DNA from: BOKV01 sp049289295
GTDB lineage: Bacteria > Pseudomonadota > Alphaproteobacteria > Rhizobiales > Rhizobiaceae
DNA: 64,000 bases
NCBI GenBank assembly: GCA_049289295.1
Contig: JBATLL010000062.1
Location: forward strand, 186,001 to 250,000
Reading direction: 5' to 3'
The translations under genes and the position numbers were made by a program. Below the pieces are notes generated by a model that was given only the letters and a program-made list of their open reading frames with translations, ran no database searches and was not told the DNA's origin. Positions 33,611 to 42,646 of this stretch are shown piece by piece (position 1 is the stretch's first letter; every line of letters begins with the position of its first letter).

Positions 33611-34033
33611 ATGCTGAATGGAACCCGCACCCCGCTCATGGCATTCGCCCTTGTCGCCATGACCCTTCCCGCAACGGCTGTGATGGCCAAGAATTTCGCC
33701 GTCAATCCGACCAGCGAACTGGTGGCGACCAAGGCGCAACTCGCAATCAAGTCGCCCGCCTCGAACGCTTGCCCGGCCACAGCACAACTGGCCGGCTGGA
33801 TTTTCACGAACAAGCCCGGAACCGTGCGTTATCTGATGGCGCGCAAGGGCGGCTCCGTCCAGGGCCCCTTCGAGATCGAGGCGGTTCCTTCGCAGAACGG
33901 CGCGATGGCGAGCTTCTCGCGCACCATCAATATCGTGACGGCCATCGACACCGAGTATCGACTTCTCGTGGCAGATGGCACGGGCAAGGTGCTGAGCAAT
34001 TGGGCACCCCTGAAGGCCAATTGCAAATTCTGA
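33611..34033 (+). CDS. Secreted/periplasmic protein of unknown function
   Basis: 140 aa from the ATG at 33611, chosen for AGGAG seven bases upstream; the frame is open to 33425. A clear Sec signal peptide ends AVMA after residue 26. The mature part is about 114 residues, predominantly short beta-strand-like segments, with exactly two cysteines (Cys54 and Cys138, the latter third from the end) that could form one disulfide. I recognise no family. It stands alone between the divergent proS and a terminator, under its own TATAAT promoter with a long structured leader. Confidence 0.8.
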   Translation: MLNGTRTPLMAFALVAMTLPATAVMAKNFAVNPTSELVATKAQLAIKSPASNACPATAQLAGWIFTNKPGTVRYLMARKGGSVQGPFEIEAVPSQNGAMASFSRTINIVTAIDTEYRLLVADGTGKVLSNWAPLKANCKF

Positions 34034-34041
34034 ACACGAAC

Positions 34042-34069
34042 AGGCAGCGGGCAGCCCCCGCTGCCTTTT
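34042..34069 (+). terminator. Intrinsic terminator of the secreted protein gene
   Basis: A nine-pair stem GGCAGCGGG / CCCGCTGCC (34043-34065), extended by an A-T pair, is followed by TTTT. It starts 8 bases after the stop codon. Confidence 0.88.
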
Positions 34070-34115
34070 AAGCAGGCGAAATCCAATGAAAATTTCCCGA
34101 ATCTGCTGAATTAAT

Positions 34116-34143
34116 GTGACAAAGTCGGACCAGTGTGCATAAT
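34116..34143 (+). promoter_or_regulatory. Promoter of the sRNA candidate
   Basis: GTGACA (34116-34121), a 16-nt spacer and CATAAT (34138-34143). It is isolated between the terminator of the previous gene and a second terminator, with no ORF behind it. Confidence 0.6.
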
Positions 34144-34149
34144 TGTCGG

Positions 34150-34306
34150 GCACAAGAAGAGCTGGTTGACCAGCCCTGATTTAGCGGTCTTAGTCTTGGG
34201 AGGATGTGGATTTCTGGCGCGGGAAACTGCAGCCGCAATGCTTACGCAAAGTAACGAAATCCGGGACACGCAAACTATGGCAGGGCGAAAGCCCTGCCTT
34301 TGTTTT
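34150..34306 (+). ncRNA. Candidate trans-acting small RNA (possibly alpha-r9/Smr9C)
   Basis: A stand-alone promoter and a textbook terminator define a transcript of about 157 nt without a credible ORF. Visible structure: a 5' hairpin GCTGG-TTGA-CCAGC; a long-range stem GGATTTC/GAAATCC enclosing a GCGG/CCGC hairpin and a TTAC/GTAA hairpin; then the terminator. I recall, without being able to check, that the Sinorhizobium sRNA Smr9C (alpha-r9 family) is encoded next to proS in the same neighbourhood, so this may be its homologue. The region 34070-34388 holds nothing else. Confidence 0.65.
34279..34306 (+). terminator. Strong intrinsic terminator of the sRNA
   Basis: A perfect eight-pair stem GGCAGGGC / GCCCTGCC is closed by a GAAA tetraloop and followed by TTTGTTTTT. 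The minus strand has no matching U tract, so it acts on plus-strand transcripts. Confidence 0.9.
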
Positions 34307-34388
34307 TGGTGCAATGTCTGAAATCATTACCCTGCTGGATATCAGGCAGCTTGCCCACGCGTTGCCGCGCAATTTCAGGCAGCCGTGA

Positions 34389-34652
34389 TCAGCCCGGAAA
34401 AAGGCTTGGAAACGGGTCGAAGCCGAATCCGGCCACGTGGGTCAGGTAATACCAGATCGCGAAAACCACTCCGGCCAGCAGCGTGTTGGCGACAAGCTTC
34501 ATCCCGAACCGTGATTGCACAGGCGCGCCGGGATCGGTTCCCTGAAGGCGTTCGCCTTCCTCGGCCTGGCTCTTGACACCTACCGGCAGCACCATGAACA
34601 GCGTTACCCACCAGATGATGAAATAGACGGCAAAGCCGGTTAAGAACGACAT
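34389..34652 (-). CDS. DUF1467 family membrane protein
   Basis: 87 aa with two membrane helices, FAVYFIIWWVTLFMVLPVGV near the N-terminus and TLLAGVVFAIWYYLTHVAG near the C-terminus, joined by a polar Glu/Gly-rich loop. This is the DUF1467 pattern, a small alphaproteobacterial family of unknown function usually found after methylmalonyl-CoA epimerase. It begins 3 bases after the mce stop and ends the nuo-birA-rnj-mce transcription unit. Confidence 0.88.
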   Translation of the reverse strand: MSFLTGFAVYFIIWWVTLFMVLPVGVKSQAEEGERLQGTDPGAPVQSRFGMKLVANTLLAGVVFAIWYYLTHVAGFGFDPFPSLFPG

Positions 34653-34655
34653 GAT

Positions 34656-35060
34656 TCAGACCTGCTCCAGTTCGACCAGCGTTCCGCAGAAATCCTTAGG
34701 GTGCAGAAACAGTACGGGCTTGTTGTGCGCACCGATCTTCGGACTTCCATCGCCCAGCACCCGCGCGCCTTGGCTGATCATGTGTTCGCGCGCCGCCACA
34801 ATATCCTCGACCTCGTAGCACACATGATGAATGCCGCCCGATGGGTTCTTCGCGATGAACTGGGCGATGGGCGAGTTTTCGCCAAGCGCTTCCAGCAATT
34901 CGATCTTGGTGTTGGGCAATTCTACGAAAACGACGGTCACACCATGTTCCGGCAAGGCCTGCGGCGCACTCACCCGCGCACCAAGCACATTGGCATAGGT
35001 CGCAGTGGCAGCCCCGAGGTCAGGCACGGCAATCGCCACATGGTTCAGCCTTCCAATCAT
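34656..35060 (-). CDS. mce: Methylmalonyl-CoA epimerase
   Basis: 134 aa from the ATG at 35060, one base after the rnj stop; GAGGG inside the rnj end is the ribosome binding site. The frame is open to 35141, but the upstream part lacks family similarity. A vicinal-oxygen-chelate fold with metal ligands in LNHVAIAVPD, GGIHHVCYEVEDI and a C-terminal GTLVELEQ Glu. It interconverts (R)- and (S)-methylmalonyl-CoA in propionate metabolism. Confidence 0.94.
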   Translation of the reverse strand: MIGRLNHVAIAVPDLGAATATYANVLGARVSAPQALPEHGVTVVFVELPNTKIELLEALGENSPIAQFIAKNPSGGIHHVCYEVEDIVAAREHMISQGARVLGDGSPKIGAHNKPVLFLHPKDFCGTLVELEQV

Positions 35061-35061
35061 C

Positions 35062-36726
35062 CTACACCCTCGCAACGAAAACCGTGACCATTGGCTTCTT
35101 GCCCCAATGATCGCGCGCGGCTGCCCGCACTGCCTTTTCAATCGAATTCATGATCGTTTCGTCATCGCGCCGCCGTGCGACGGGAAGGGAATCGATTGCC
35201 TGAGATGCCACATCGAACAGGATGTCATCGAAGGCTTCACCTGTGGGCACACGTGCCGGAAGGCCATGCACGGAAAGATCCACATCGTCGGCCAGCCGAC
35301 CTTTCTGGTCCAGCACGATCGACACGGCAACCAGTCCGGCGAAGGAAAGTCGACGCCGCTCGCGGACCCCGACATCCTCGTCATTGCCGATCACCGAGCC
35401 ATCCTTGTAGATGCGCCCGTGCGGCACTTCACCGATGATTTCGGCTGGCCCCGGCGCAAGCCGAAGCATGTGGCCATTGCGTACCGGCGCCACCTGGGGA
35501 ACGCCAAACCCGGCCGCCAGCGCGGCATGGGCACTCAGATGCGCTGCTTCGCCATGCACTGGCACCGAAATCTGCGGCCTGACCCAGCCATACATCTGCT
35601 CCAGTTCATCCTGCCGCGGATGGCCGGAAACATGGACCAGCGCATCATCATCCGTGATGATGTCGACACCCAGATCGATGAGCCTGTTCTTGGTTTCAAG
35701 AATGGCCTTCTCGTTGCCGGGTATGGTGCGCGAGGAATAGACGACCGTGTCGCCTGCCCCAAGATGCACCCGCGGATGCTCGTCGCGTGCAAGCTTGGCA
35801 AGAGCCGCCCTGTCCTCACCTTGGCTTCCGGTAAGGATGATCACGACCTTCTTGCGGTCGAGCGACTGGAATTCATCCTCGTCGATGAACTCGTCCAGGC
35901 CTTCGAGATAGCCGATTTCGTCAGCCACTTCCGACACGCGACGGATCGACCGGCCCATCAGCATGACCTTGCGACCTGCCTTCTGCGCAGCATGGGCAAT
36001 GGAGCGAATACGCCCGACATTCGACGAGAAGGTAGTGATCGCGACGCGACCGGAAGCGTTGGTGATGATGTCTGCAAGACTGTCGGAGACAGCCTGTTCC
36101 GTCGGCGACTTGCCGGTACGCATGGCATTGGTTGAATCGCAGATGAGCGCCAGTACACCAGCGTCGCCCGCCCGGCGAAACGCCTTTTCATCCGTATCCG
36201 CCCCAAGCGAGGGCTCGGCGTCGATCTTCCAGTCGCCCGTATGGATCAGTTTGCCGAGCGGTGTGGAAATCAGAAGGGACACGGGTTCCGGGATGGAGTG
36301 GGTGACATGCAGCGCTTCAAGTTCGAACGGGCCGACATTGAACCGCTCCCCGGCCTTGAAGATGTTCACCGGAATTTTCGGTGCGTTTTGTTCCGAGGTC
36401 GCCTTGGATTCAAGCATGCCTGCCGTGAACGGTGTGCACCAGACCGGCTTGAGCAGCTTTGGCCACAGGGCGAGCAGCGCGCCGTAATGATCCTCGTGGG
36501 AATGGGTGATGACGATGCCCTTCAGGCTGTCGCCGAGGCTGACAGCAAACTGGATATCGGGAAGGACGAGGTCTACGCCCGGCAGGTCTGGCCCAGGGAA
36601 TGTGACGCCGCAATCGACCATGATCCATTGCCGTTTCTTTGCCGGGCCATAACCGTACAGCGCAAGGTTCATGCCGATTTCGCCCACCCCGCCAAGCGGG
36701 ACGAAAACCAGATCGCTATCAGACAT
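35062..36726 (-). CDS. rnj: Ribonuclease J
   Basis: 554 aa metallo-beta-lactamase/beta-CASP RNase. The zinc motif HSHEDHYGAL is near residue 75; THSIPEP, the GDWKID Asp, beta-CASP motifs with SGHPRQDEL, and a C-terminal domain (about 440-554) follow. It matures and degrades RNA with both endo- and 5'-exonuclease activity. Alphaproteobacteria carry one RNase J in addition to RNase E. It overlaps birA by one base (TGATG). Confidence 0.95.
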   Translation of the reverse strand: MSDSDLVFVPLGGVGEIGMNLALYGYGPAKKRQWIMVDCGVTFPGPDLPGVDLVLPDIQFAVSLGDSLKGIVITHSHEDHYGALLALWPKLLKPVWCTPFTAGMLESKATSEQNAPKIPVNIFKAGERFNVGPFELEALHVTHSIPEPVSLLISTPLGKLIHTGDWKIDAEPSLGADTDEKAFRRAGDAGVLALICDSTNAMRTGKSPTEQAVSDSLADIITNASGRVAITTFSSNVGRIRSIAHAAQKAGRKVMLMGRSIRRVSEVADEIGYLEGLDEFIDEDEFQSLDRKKVVIILTGSQGEDRAALAKLARDEHPRVHLGAGDTVVYSSRTIPGNEKAILETKNRLIDLGVDIITDDDALVHVSGHPRQDELEQMYGWVRPQISVPVHGEAAHLSAHAALAAGFGVPQVAPVRNGHMLRLAPGPAEIIGEVPHGRIYKDGSVIGNDEDVGVRERRRLSFAGLVAVSIVLDQKGRLADDVDLSVHGLPARVPTGEAFDDILFDVASQAIDSLPVARRRDDETIMNSIEKAVRAAARDHWGKKPMVTVFVARV

Positions 36727-37505
36727 CAGTCACTTTTCCTCGTTTTGGGCGGATTTGAAAAGAAAATGTCCGCCACAGAAAGTTTCACGATGCTTCCATC
36801 GTCCAGCTCGAGATCAAGCATCCCGTTCTCGTCAATCGTATCAAATGTGCCTGACAATTCCCGCCCTGCCATCTTCACATAGATGCGCTCTCCAACGCCA
36901 GTCGCTTTTTCCAGCCACTTTCGCCGTATCGGCTCGAAACCTTCGCCGCGCGCCCATTGCCCGACAAGCAGGTCAAGCTTTCCCGCCATCAGCTTGAGGA
37001 AGGCTTCAGGGCTGATGCTGAGGCCTTCACTGGCCAGGTCCGTTGCCTTGTGCAGAACCTCGTCGGGATGCGAGGCGCAATTGACGCCAACGCCCGCGAT
37101 CAGCACGCCCTTTCCGGCGATGGCATGGCTTTCCAGCAATATGCCACTCACCTTGCGGCCCGATACGAGCACATCATTCGGCCATTTCAGTGAAACATCG
37201 CGCACGATGCCATGCTGGTGAAACAGATCGGCAAGTGTGTCGCGCACTGCCAGCGCAACAACGAAGGTAAGCGTACCCAGTTTCTGGCGCGGTGCCGGAT
37301 CGATCAACAGAAGCGAAGCAAACAGATTGCCTTCCTGCGAAACCCAGTCCCGCCCCCTGCTGCCGCGGCCTGCCGTCTGACGACGGGCCATGATCCACAA
37401 TCTGCCGGGATCCCCCTGTGTTGCCGCGTCCAGACAGGCCGTGTTGGTGGAGGTGGTTTCCTCCAGCACGCGAAGCCGGTAACCGGTTGGCAAGTTTCCT
37501 TTCAC
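36726..37505 (-). CDS. birA: Biotin--[acetyl-CoA-carboxylase] ligase
   Basis: 259 aa. It adenylates biotin and attaches it to carboxylase carrier proteins. The biotin-binding GRGSRGRDWVSQEGNLFASL, KWPNDVLVSGRKVSGILLE, and a short C-terminal SH3-like domain (ELSGTFDTIDENGMLDLEL) are present. There is no N-terminal helix-turn-helix, so it is a monofunctional ligase and not a biotin repressor. It starts one base after the nuoN stop and behaves as the operon's fifteenth gene. Confidence 0.94.
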   Translation of the reverse strand: MKGNLPTGYRLRVLEETTSTNTACLDAATQGDPGRLWIMARRQTAGRGSRGRDWVSQEGNLFASLLLIDPAPRQKLGTLTFVVALAVRDTLADLFHQHGIVRDVSLKWPNDVLVSGRKVSGILLESHAIAGKGVLIAGVGVNCASHPDEVLHKATDLASEGLSISPEAFLKLMAGKLDLLVGQWARGEGFEPIRRKWLEKATGVGERIYVKMAGRELSGTFDTIDENGMLDLELDDGSIVKLSVADIFFSNPPKTRKSD

Positions 37506-37506
37506 C

Positions 37507-38958
37507 TCAGAAGAAGGTCGCAGCGGCAGTGGAAGTCACCCCGAACACATATCCTGCAAAGAGATAGAAGAAGCTGACGAAGATGCTGCTGAACGCCAGC
37601 ACGATCTTCAGTTCGTTTGCCATTGGAACGAACTCGTCACCAGCCTCATCGAACCACATCACCTTGATGATGCGAATATAGTAGAACGCGCCAACAACGC
37701 TCGCCAGCACACCGATGATGGCCAGCGCATAGAGCTTGGCCTCGATCGCTGCCACGAAGACGAAATATTTACCGAAGAAGCCCGCAAGCGGTGGAATGCC
37801 GGCAAGCGAGAACATCAGCGCGGTCAGGCAAAGCGCGATGACCGGGTTGCGGGCAGCAAGGCCGGAAAGATCGGAAATGTCTTCCACCATGCCTTCCTTG
37901 TTCCGCATGGCAAGAATGCAGGCGAAGGTGCCGAGCGTCATTACCATGTATATCAGCATGTACAGCACCACGCCATTGATGCCTGCCTGCGTACCGGCGG
38001 CAAGGCCCACCAGCGCATAACCCATATGTCCAATCGACGAATAGGCCATCAGCCGCTTGATGTTTGTCTGGCCAATGGCGGCAAAGGCACCCAGCACCAT
38101 CGAGGCGATGGAGATGAAGGCGATGACCTGCTGCCAGTCGGTTGTTACCGGTTCGAACGCCTGCATGGTGACCCGTACCATCAGCGCCATGGCGGCAATC
38201 TTGGGTGCAGCGGCAAAGAACGCCGTTACGGGCGTTGGTGCACCCTCATAGACGTCCGGTGTCCACATGTGGAACGGCACGGCAGAAATCTTGAAGCAAA
38301 GCCCGGCAAGGATGAAGACGAGACCGAAGGTCAGCCCGACCGAACGGCCGGTCCCCGCAATTGCCTGGGCAACGGCGTCGAAATCCAGTTGCCCGGTAAA
38401 GCCATAGACGAGCGTGATGCCGTATAGCAGCATGCCCGACGAAAGCGCGCCAAGGACGAAATATTTGAGCCCGGCCTCCGTTGAACGCAGGGAATCGCGA
38501 TTGATCGCCGCTGTCACGTAAAGCGCCAGCGACTGAAGCTCCAGGCCCATGTAGAGCGTCAGGAGATTGTTCGCCGAAATCATCAGCATCATGCCGACCG
38601 TGGCAAGCACGACAAGCACCGGATATTCGAAATGCTCGAACTGTTCCTTGCGCATGAACGAAACCGACATGGCAATGGCTGTACCAGAACCGATAAGCGC
38701 CAGCACCTTCATCAGCTTTGCGAACGGATCAATCACGAGCGCGCCTGAGAAGGCCTTCCCCTCACCCGTGAACCAGTGCAGCCAAAGGGCGGCAATGACG
38801 ATCACGGCTATCGCCAGACCGGTGACTGCCGACGCGGCATTGCGACCGCGAAACACCCCAAGCATCAGCAGCACCATTGCGCCGACCGCAAGGATCAGTT
38901 CAGGTGCAGCCAGCATCAGATCGGGCTTGAGTGAGGAAAGTTCCATTGCCTGTTCCAT
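37507..38958 (-). CDS. nuoN: NADH-quinone oxidoreductase subunit N
   Basis: 483 aa, about 14 membrane helices, one of the three antiporter-like proton-pumping subunits of complex I. It has the conserved core GLCFKISAVPFHMWTPDVYEGAPTP with the pumping Lys, and a second Lys in IKRLMAYSSIGHMGYALVG. GAGG precedes the ATG at 38958. It is the last nuo gene. Confidence 0.96.
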   Translation of the reverse strand: MEQAMELSSLKPDLMLAAPELILAVGAMVLLMLGVFRGRNAASAVTGLAIAVIVIAALWLHWFTGEGKAFSGALVIDPFAKLMKVLALIGSGTAIAMSVSFMRKEQFEHFEYPVLVVLATVGMMLMISANNLLTLYMGLELQSLALYVTAAINRDSLRSTEAGLKYFVLGALSSGMLLYGITLVYGFTGQLDFDAVAQAIAGTGRSVGLTFGLVFILAGLCFKISAVPFHMWTPDVYEGAPTPVTAFFAAAPKIAAMALMVRVTMQAFEPVTTDWQQVIAFISIASMVLGAFAAIGQTNIKRLMAYSSIGHMGYALVGLAAGTQAGINGVVLYMLIYMVMTLGTFACILAMRNKEGMVEDISDLSGLAARNPVIALCLTALMFSLAGIPPLAGFFGKYFVFVAAIEAKLYALAIIGVLASVVGAFYYIRIIKVMWFDEAGDEFVPMANELKIVLAFSSIFVSFFYLFAGYVFGVTSTAAATFF

Positions 38959-38967
38959 GATCGATCC

Positions 38968-40482
38968 TCAGTGGCCGGCAGCAACGGTCACGTGACCTGC
39001 CGCTTCCAGCGCTGCATGATAATTGGCTATCAGCGCCTCGACAGATGCCGATGTGACGTTGAAGACCGGATTGGGGTATACCCCGAAGAAGATCACGAGT
39101 GCCACGAGCGGGAAGAGAATTTCGCGCTCGCGACGGCTCAGATCCATCATCGACTTGAGGCTTTCCTTCTCCAGCGCACCGAATATGACGCGCCGATAAA
39201 GCCACAAGGCATAGGCAGCCGACAGGATCACGCCAGTGGTTGCGAATGCAGCCACCCAGCTGTTGGCCTGGAAGGCGCCCAGCAGCGTCATGAATTCGCC
39301 GACGAAACCCGAAGTTCCGGGAAGCCCGACATTGGCCATGGTGAAGATCAGGAAGATCGTCGCATATTTGGGCATGCGGTTGACGAGCCCGCCATAGGCC
39401 GCGATCTCGCGCGTATGCATCCGGTCGTAGATCACACCAACGCACAGGAACAGTGCGCCCGACACGAGCCCGTGCGACAGCATCTGGTAGATCGCGCCCT
39501 GGATACCGTAGATATTGGCGGTGAAAATCCCCATCGTCACGTAACCCATATGCGCAACGGAGGAATAGGCGATCAGCTTCTTGATATCTTCCTGCATCAG
39601 CGCCACGAGCGAGGTGTAGATGATCGCCACGACTGAAAGCGTGTAGACCAGCGGCGCGAAATCCGCACTGGCGAGCGGGAACATTGGCAGCGAGAAGCGC
39701 AGGAAACCATAACCGCCCATCTTCAGCAGGACACCAGCCAGGATGACCGAACCCGCTGTTGGCGCTTCGACGTGGGCATCGGGAAGCCATGTATGCACAG
39801 GCCACATCGGCATCTTCACTGCAAACGAGGCGAAGAAGGCCAGCCATAGCCATGTCTGCATGGCGGCCGGGAATTCATGCGTCAGCAGTGTCGGAATATC
39901 GGTCGTGTCCGCCTGCCAGTACATCGCCATCATGGCCAGCAGCATCAGCACGGAACCGAGCAGCGTGTAGAGGAAGAACTTGAACGATGCATAGACGCGC
40001 CGCTTGCCGCCCCACACACCGATGATGATGAACATCGGAATGAGACCAGCTTCAAAGAAGATGTAGAACAGCATCAGGTCCAGCGCGCAGAAGACCCCGA
40101 TCATGAAGGTTTCCAGCAGCAGGAACGCAATCATGTATTCCTTCACGCGGTGCTGCACCGAGGTCCAGCTTGCGCGGATGCAAAGCGGCATGAGGAACGT
40201 CGTCAGGATGATGAACAGCATCGAAATGCCGTCCACACCCATGTGGTAGCTCATGAAGCCATCGATCCAGGTGTATTTTTCCACCATCTGGAAGCCGGAC
40301 ACGGATGTGTCGAAACCACCCCAGATGAATAGCGACACGACGAAGGTCAGGATCGTTGTGAACAGTGCCACATTGCGGATGTTGCGCTGGGCGATCTCGC
40401 CCTCACCGCTGATCAGCAGGATGATCAGCGCGCCAAATGCAGGCAGGAATGTAACGACGGATAGGATCAGCCAGTCGCTCAT
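38968..40482 (-). CDS. nuoM: NADH-quinone oxidoreductase subunit M
   Basis: 504 aa from the ATG at 40482, with GGAGG upstream; the start shares one base with the nuoL stop. An antiporter-like membrane subunit with about 14 helices. AVKMPMWPVHTWLPDAHVEAPT and DIKKLIAYSSVAHMGYV carry the two proton-channel lysines, and an early conserved Glu is in the helix-5 region. It sits between NuoL and NuoN in the pump arm. Confidence 0.97.
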   Translation of the reverse strand: MSDWLILSVVTFLPAFGALIILLISGEGEIAQRNIRNVALFTTILTFVVSLFIWGGFDTSVSGFQMVEKYTWIDGFMSYHMGVDGISMLFIILTTFLMPLCIRASWTSVQHRVKEYMIAFLLLETFMIGVFCALDLMLFYIFFEAGLIPMFIIIGVWGGKRRVYASFKFFLYTLLGSVLMLLAMMAMYWQADTTDIPTLLTHEFPAAMQTWLWLAFFASFAVKMPMWPVHTWLPDAHVEAPTAGSVILAGVLLKMGGYGFLRFSLPMFPLASADFAPLVYTLSVVAIIYTSLVALMQEDIKKLIAYSSVAHMGYVTMGIFTANIYGIQGAIYQMLSHGLVSGALFLCVGVIYDRMHTREIAAYGGLVNRMPKYATIFLIFTMANVGLPGTSGFVGEFMTLLGAFQANSWVAAFATTGVILSAAYALWLYRRVIFGALEKESLKSMMDLSRREREILFPLVALVIFFGVYPNPVFNVTSASVEALIANYHAALEAAGHVTVAAGH

Positions 40483-42491
40483 CAGCGAATTCCTCCGAAC
40501 ATGGCCCATGTGATGAGCAGAGCGATGCCGATGAGCATGGCGAACGCGTAGTGATAGACATAGCCCGATTGCAGGCGGACGATCCTGTTGGTGATGTCCT
40601 GCACCCGTGCGGAAATGCCGTCAGGACCAAATCCGTCGATCAGCCAGCCATCCCCCTTCTTCCACAGGAAACGGCCAATCGCCTTGGCAGGCCGCACGAA
40701 CAGGAAGTCGTAGATCTCGTCGAAATACCACTTGTTCAGGAGGAAGGCATACAGACCAGGCTGGGTCTGGGCGAAGGCTTTGGGCAGATCCGTGTTGCGG
40801 ATGTAGAACAGCCAGGCAAGCACGAAACCCGAAACCATCATGATGAAGGGTGAGAGCTTCACCAGAAGCGGCACATGGTGGAAGTGTTCCAGTATCTCGT
40901 TGCCGGGTCCGGCAAGCAGCGCCTCGCGCCAGAACCCGTTGTACCAGGTTGCCTGGTGCATTTCCGGATCATGGCCGATGAAGCTGCCCGCAAAGACCAC
41001 ACCGGCCAGCAACGCGCCTGTCGCCAGGATATACAGCGGCACCAGCATCACCTTCGGCGATTCATGCACATGGTCCATGACCTCGTCCGAAGCGCGCGGC
41101 TTGCCGTGGAATGTCATGAAGATCAGGCGCCAGGAATAGAAGCTCGTGAAGAAGGCAGCGATCACCAGCAGCGTGAAGGCATAGCCCGCTGCCGGGCTGT
41201 GCGCGGCATAAACGCTTTCGATGATGGCATCCTTGGAGAAGAAACCGGCCGTGCCGATAACCGTACCTGGAATGCCAAGTCCTGTCAGCGCAACCGTGCC
41301 GATCACCATCATCCAGTAGGTCATGGGAATATGGCCCCGAAGACCGCCCATGCGCCGCATGTCCTGCTCATCGGAGACAGCGTGAATGACCGACCCTGCT
41401 CCAAGGAACAGCAGCGCCTTGAAGAAGGCGTGGGTGAAGAGATGGAAGATGCCAGCGCCATAAGCACCAACGCCAAGGGCGGCGAACATGTAGCCCAGCT
41501 GCGAACAGGTCGAATAGGCGATCACGCGCTTGATGTCGTTCTGGACAAGGCCAACCGTCGCGGCGAAGAACGCCGTTGTGGCTCCGATGACCGTCACGAA
41601 TGCCAGCGCCGTGTGCGAATATTCGAACACCGGCGACATGCGCGCCACGAGGAACACGCCTGCCGTGACCATGGTCGCGGCATGGATCAGTGCTGAGACG
41701 GGCGTTGGACCTTCCATCGCGTCCGGCAGCCAGGTGTGCAGCAGGAACTGTGCCGACTTGCCCATCGCCCCCATGAACAGAAGCACGCAGACAACGGTCA
41801 GAGCTTCTGGCTTGCCCAGGTGATAGCCGAGAAATTCAAGCACCGGCTCGCCATGCTCGGCCCCTTCGACATGCGCAAATCCAGATGCGTTGGCAAAAAT
41901 GGTCGAGAATTCGATTGAATTGAACAGGACGAAAAGCCCGAAAATGCCAAGCGCAAATCCGAAGTCGCCAACCCGGTTGACAATGAAGGCCTTCATCGCC
42001 GCGGCATTGGCGGAAGGTTTCTTGAACCAGAAGCCGATCAGGAGATAGGAGGCAAGGCCAACGCCCTCCCAGCCGAAGAACATCTGCAGCAGATTGTCGG
42101 ACGTCACCAGCATCAGCATAGCGAAGGTGAACAGCGACAGATAGGCAAAGAAGCGCGGGCGGTGCGGATCGTGATGCATGTAGCCGATGGAGTAGATATG
42201 CACCAGGCTCGAAACCGTGTTCACGACCACCAGCATCACCACGGTCAGCGTGTCGATGCGGAACGCCCAGTTTACCGACAGCGAGCCGGTATTGACCCAC
42301 TGCATCACCTGCACCGTGAACGGTTCGCTCTCGCTATAGGCAAAGCTGATGAAGGCAATCCAGCTCAGCACCGCGGAAATCACCAGGAACCCGGAAGTGA
42401 TGTATTCGCACCCCTTCACGCCAAGCGACTTGGGGAACAGGCCCGCCAGCAGGAAGCCAAGCAGCGGAAGGAAAACGATGGCGTGGTACAT
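40482..42491 (-). CDS. nuoL: NADH-quinone oxidoreductase subunit L
   Basis: 669 aa from the ATG at 42491, with GAGG shortly before it. The distal antiporter subunit with about 16 membrane helices and the C-terminal amphipathic lateral helix that braces the membrane arm. It has FFGWEGVGLASYLLIGFWF, KSAQFLLHTWLPDAMEGPTPVSA and DIKRVIAYSTCSQLGYMF. It is preceded by a 155-nt spacer after nuoK. Confidence 0.97.
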   Translation of the reverse strand: MYHAIVFLPLLGFLLAGLFPKSLGVKGCEYITSGFLVISAVLSWIAFISFAYSESEPFTVQVMQWVNTGSLSVNWAFRIDTLTVVMLVVVNTVSSLVHIYSIGYMHHDPHRPRFFAYLSLFTFAMLMLVTSDNLLQMFFGWEGVGLASYLLIGFWFKKPSANAAAMKAFIVNRVGDFGFALGIFGLFVLFNSIEFSTIFANASGFAHVEGAEHGEPVLEFLGYHLGKPEALTVVCVLLFMGAMGKSAQFLLHTWLPDAMEGPTPVSALIHAATMVTAGVFLVARMSPVFEYSHTALAFVTVIGATTAFFAATVGLVQNDIKRVIAYSTCSQLGYMFAALGVGAYGAGIFHLFTHAFFKALLFLGAGSVIHAVSDEQDMRRMGGLRGHIPMTYWMMVIGTVALTGLGIPGTVIGTAGFFSKDAIIESVYAAHSPAAGYAFTLLVIAAFFTSFYSWRLIFMTFHGKPRASDEVMDHVHESPKVMLVPLYILATGALLAGVVFAGSFIGHDPEMHQATWYNGFWREALLAGPGNEILEHFHHVPLLVKLSPFIMMVSGFVLAWLFYIRNTDLPKAFAQTQPGLYAFLLNKWYFDEIYDFLFVRPAKAIGRFLWKKGDGWLIDGFGPDGISARVQDITNRIVRLQSGYVYHYAFAMLIGIALLITWAMFGGIR

Positions 42492-42567
42492 GATCCTCAG
42501 ATCCCCTTGCATGCGGGCGGGCAGCAGCGTGGGCGGCTCCCCAATGGTTCACGGGCTGCACTGCCTG

Positions 42568-42592
42568 CCCGCGCCCGGCAACCGGGTACGGG
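42568..42592 (-). other. GC-rich hairpin in the nuoK-nuoL spacer
   Basis: An inner stem CCCGG-TTG-CCGGG is flanked by an outer CCCG/CGGG stem with a two-base internal loop. There is no U tract. The 155-nt spacer is unusually long for this otherwise tightly packed operon and holds no convincing ORF. Confidence 0.4.
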
Positions 42593-42646
42593 AAACAAGG
42601 CTGGGCACGTCCTTGCGGACTGGAAGTGAATAACAGCCGACACGGA

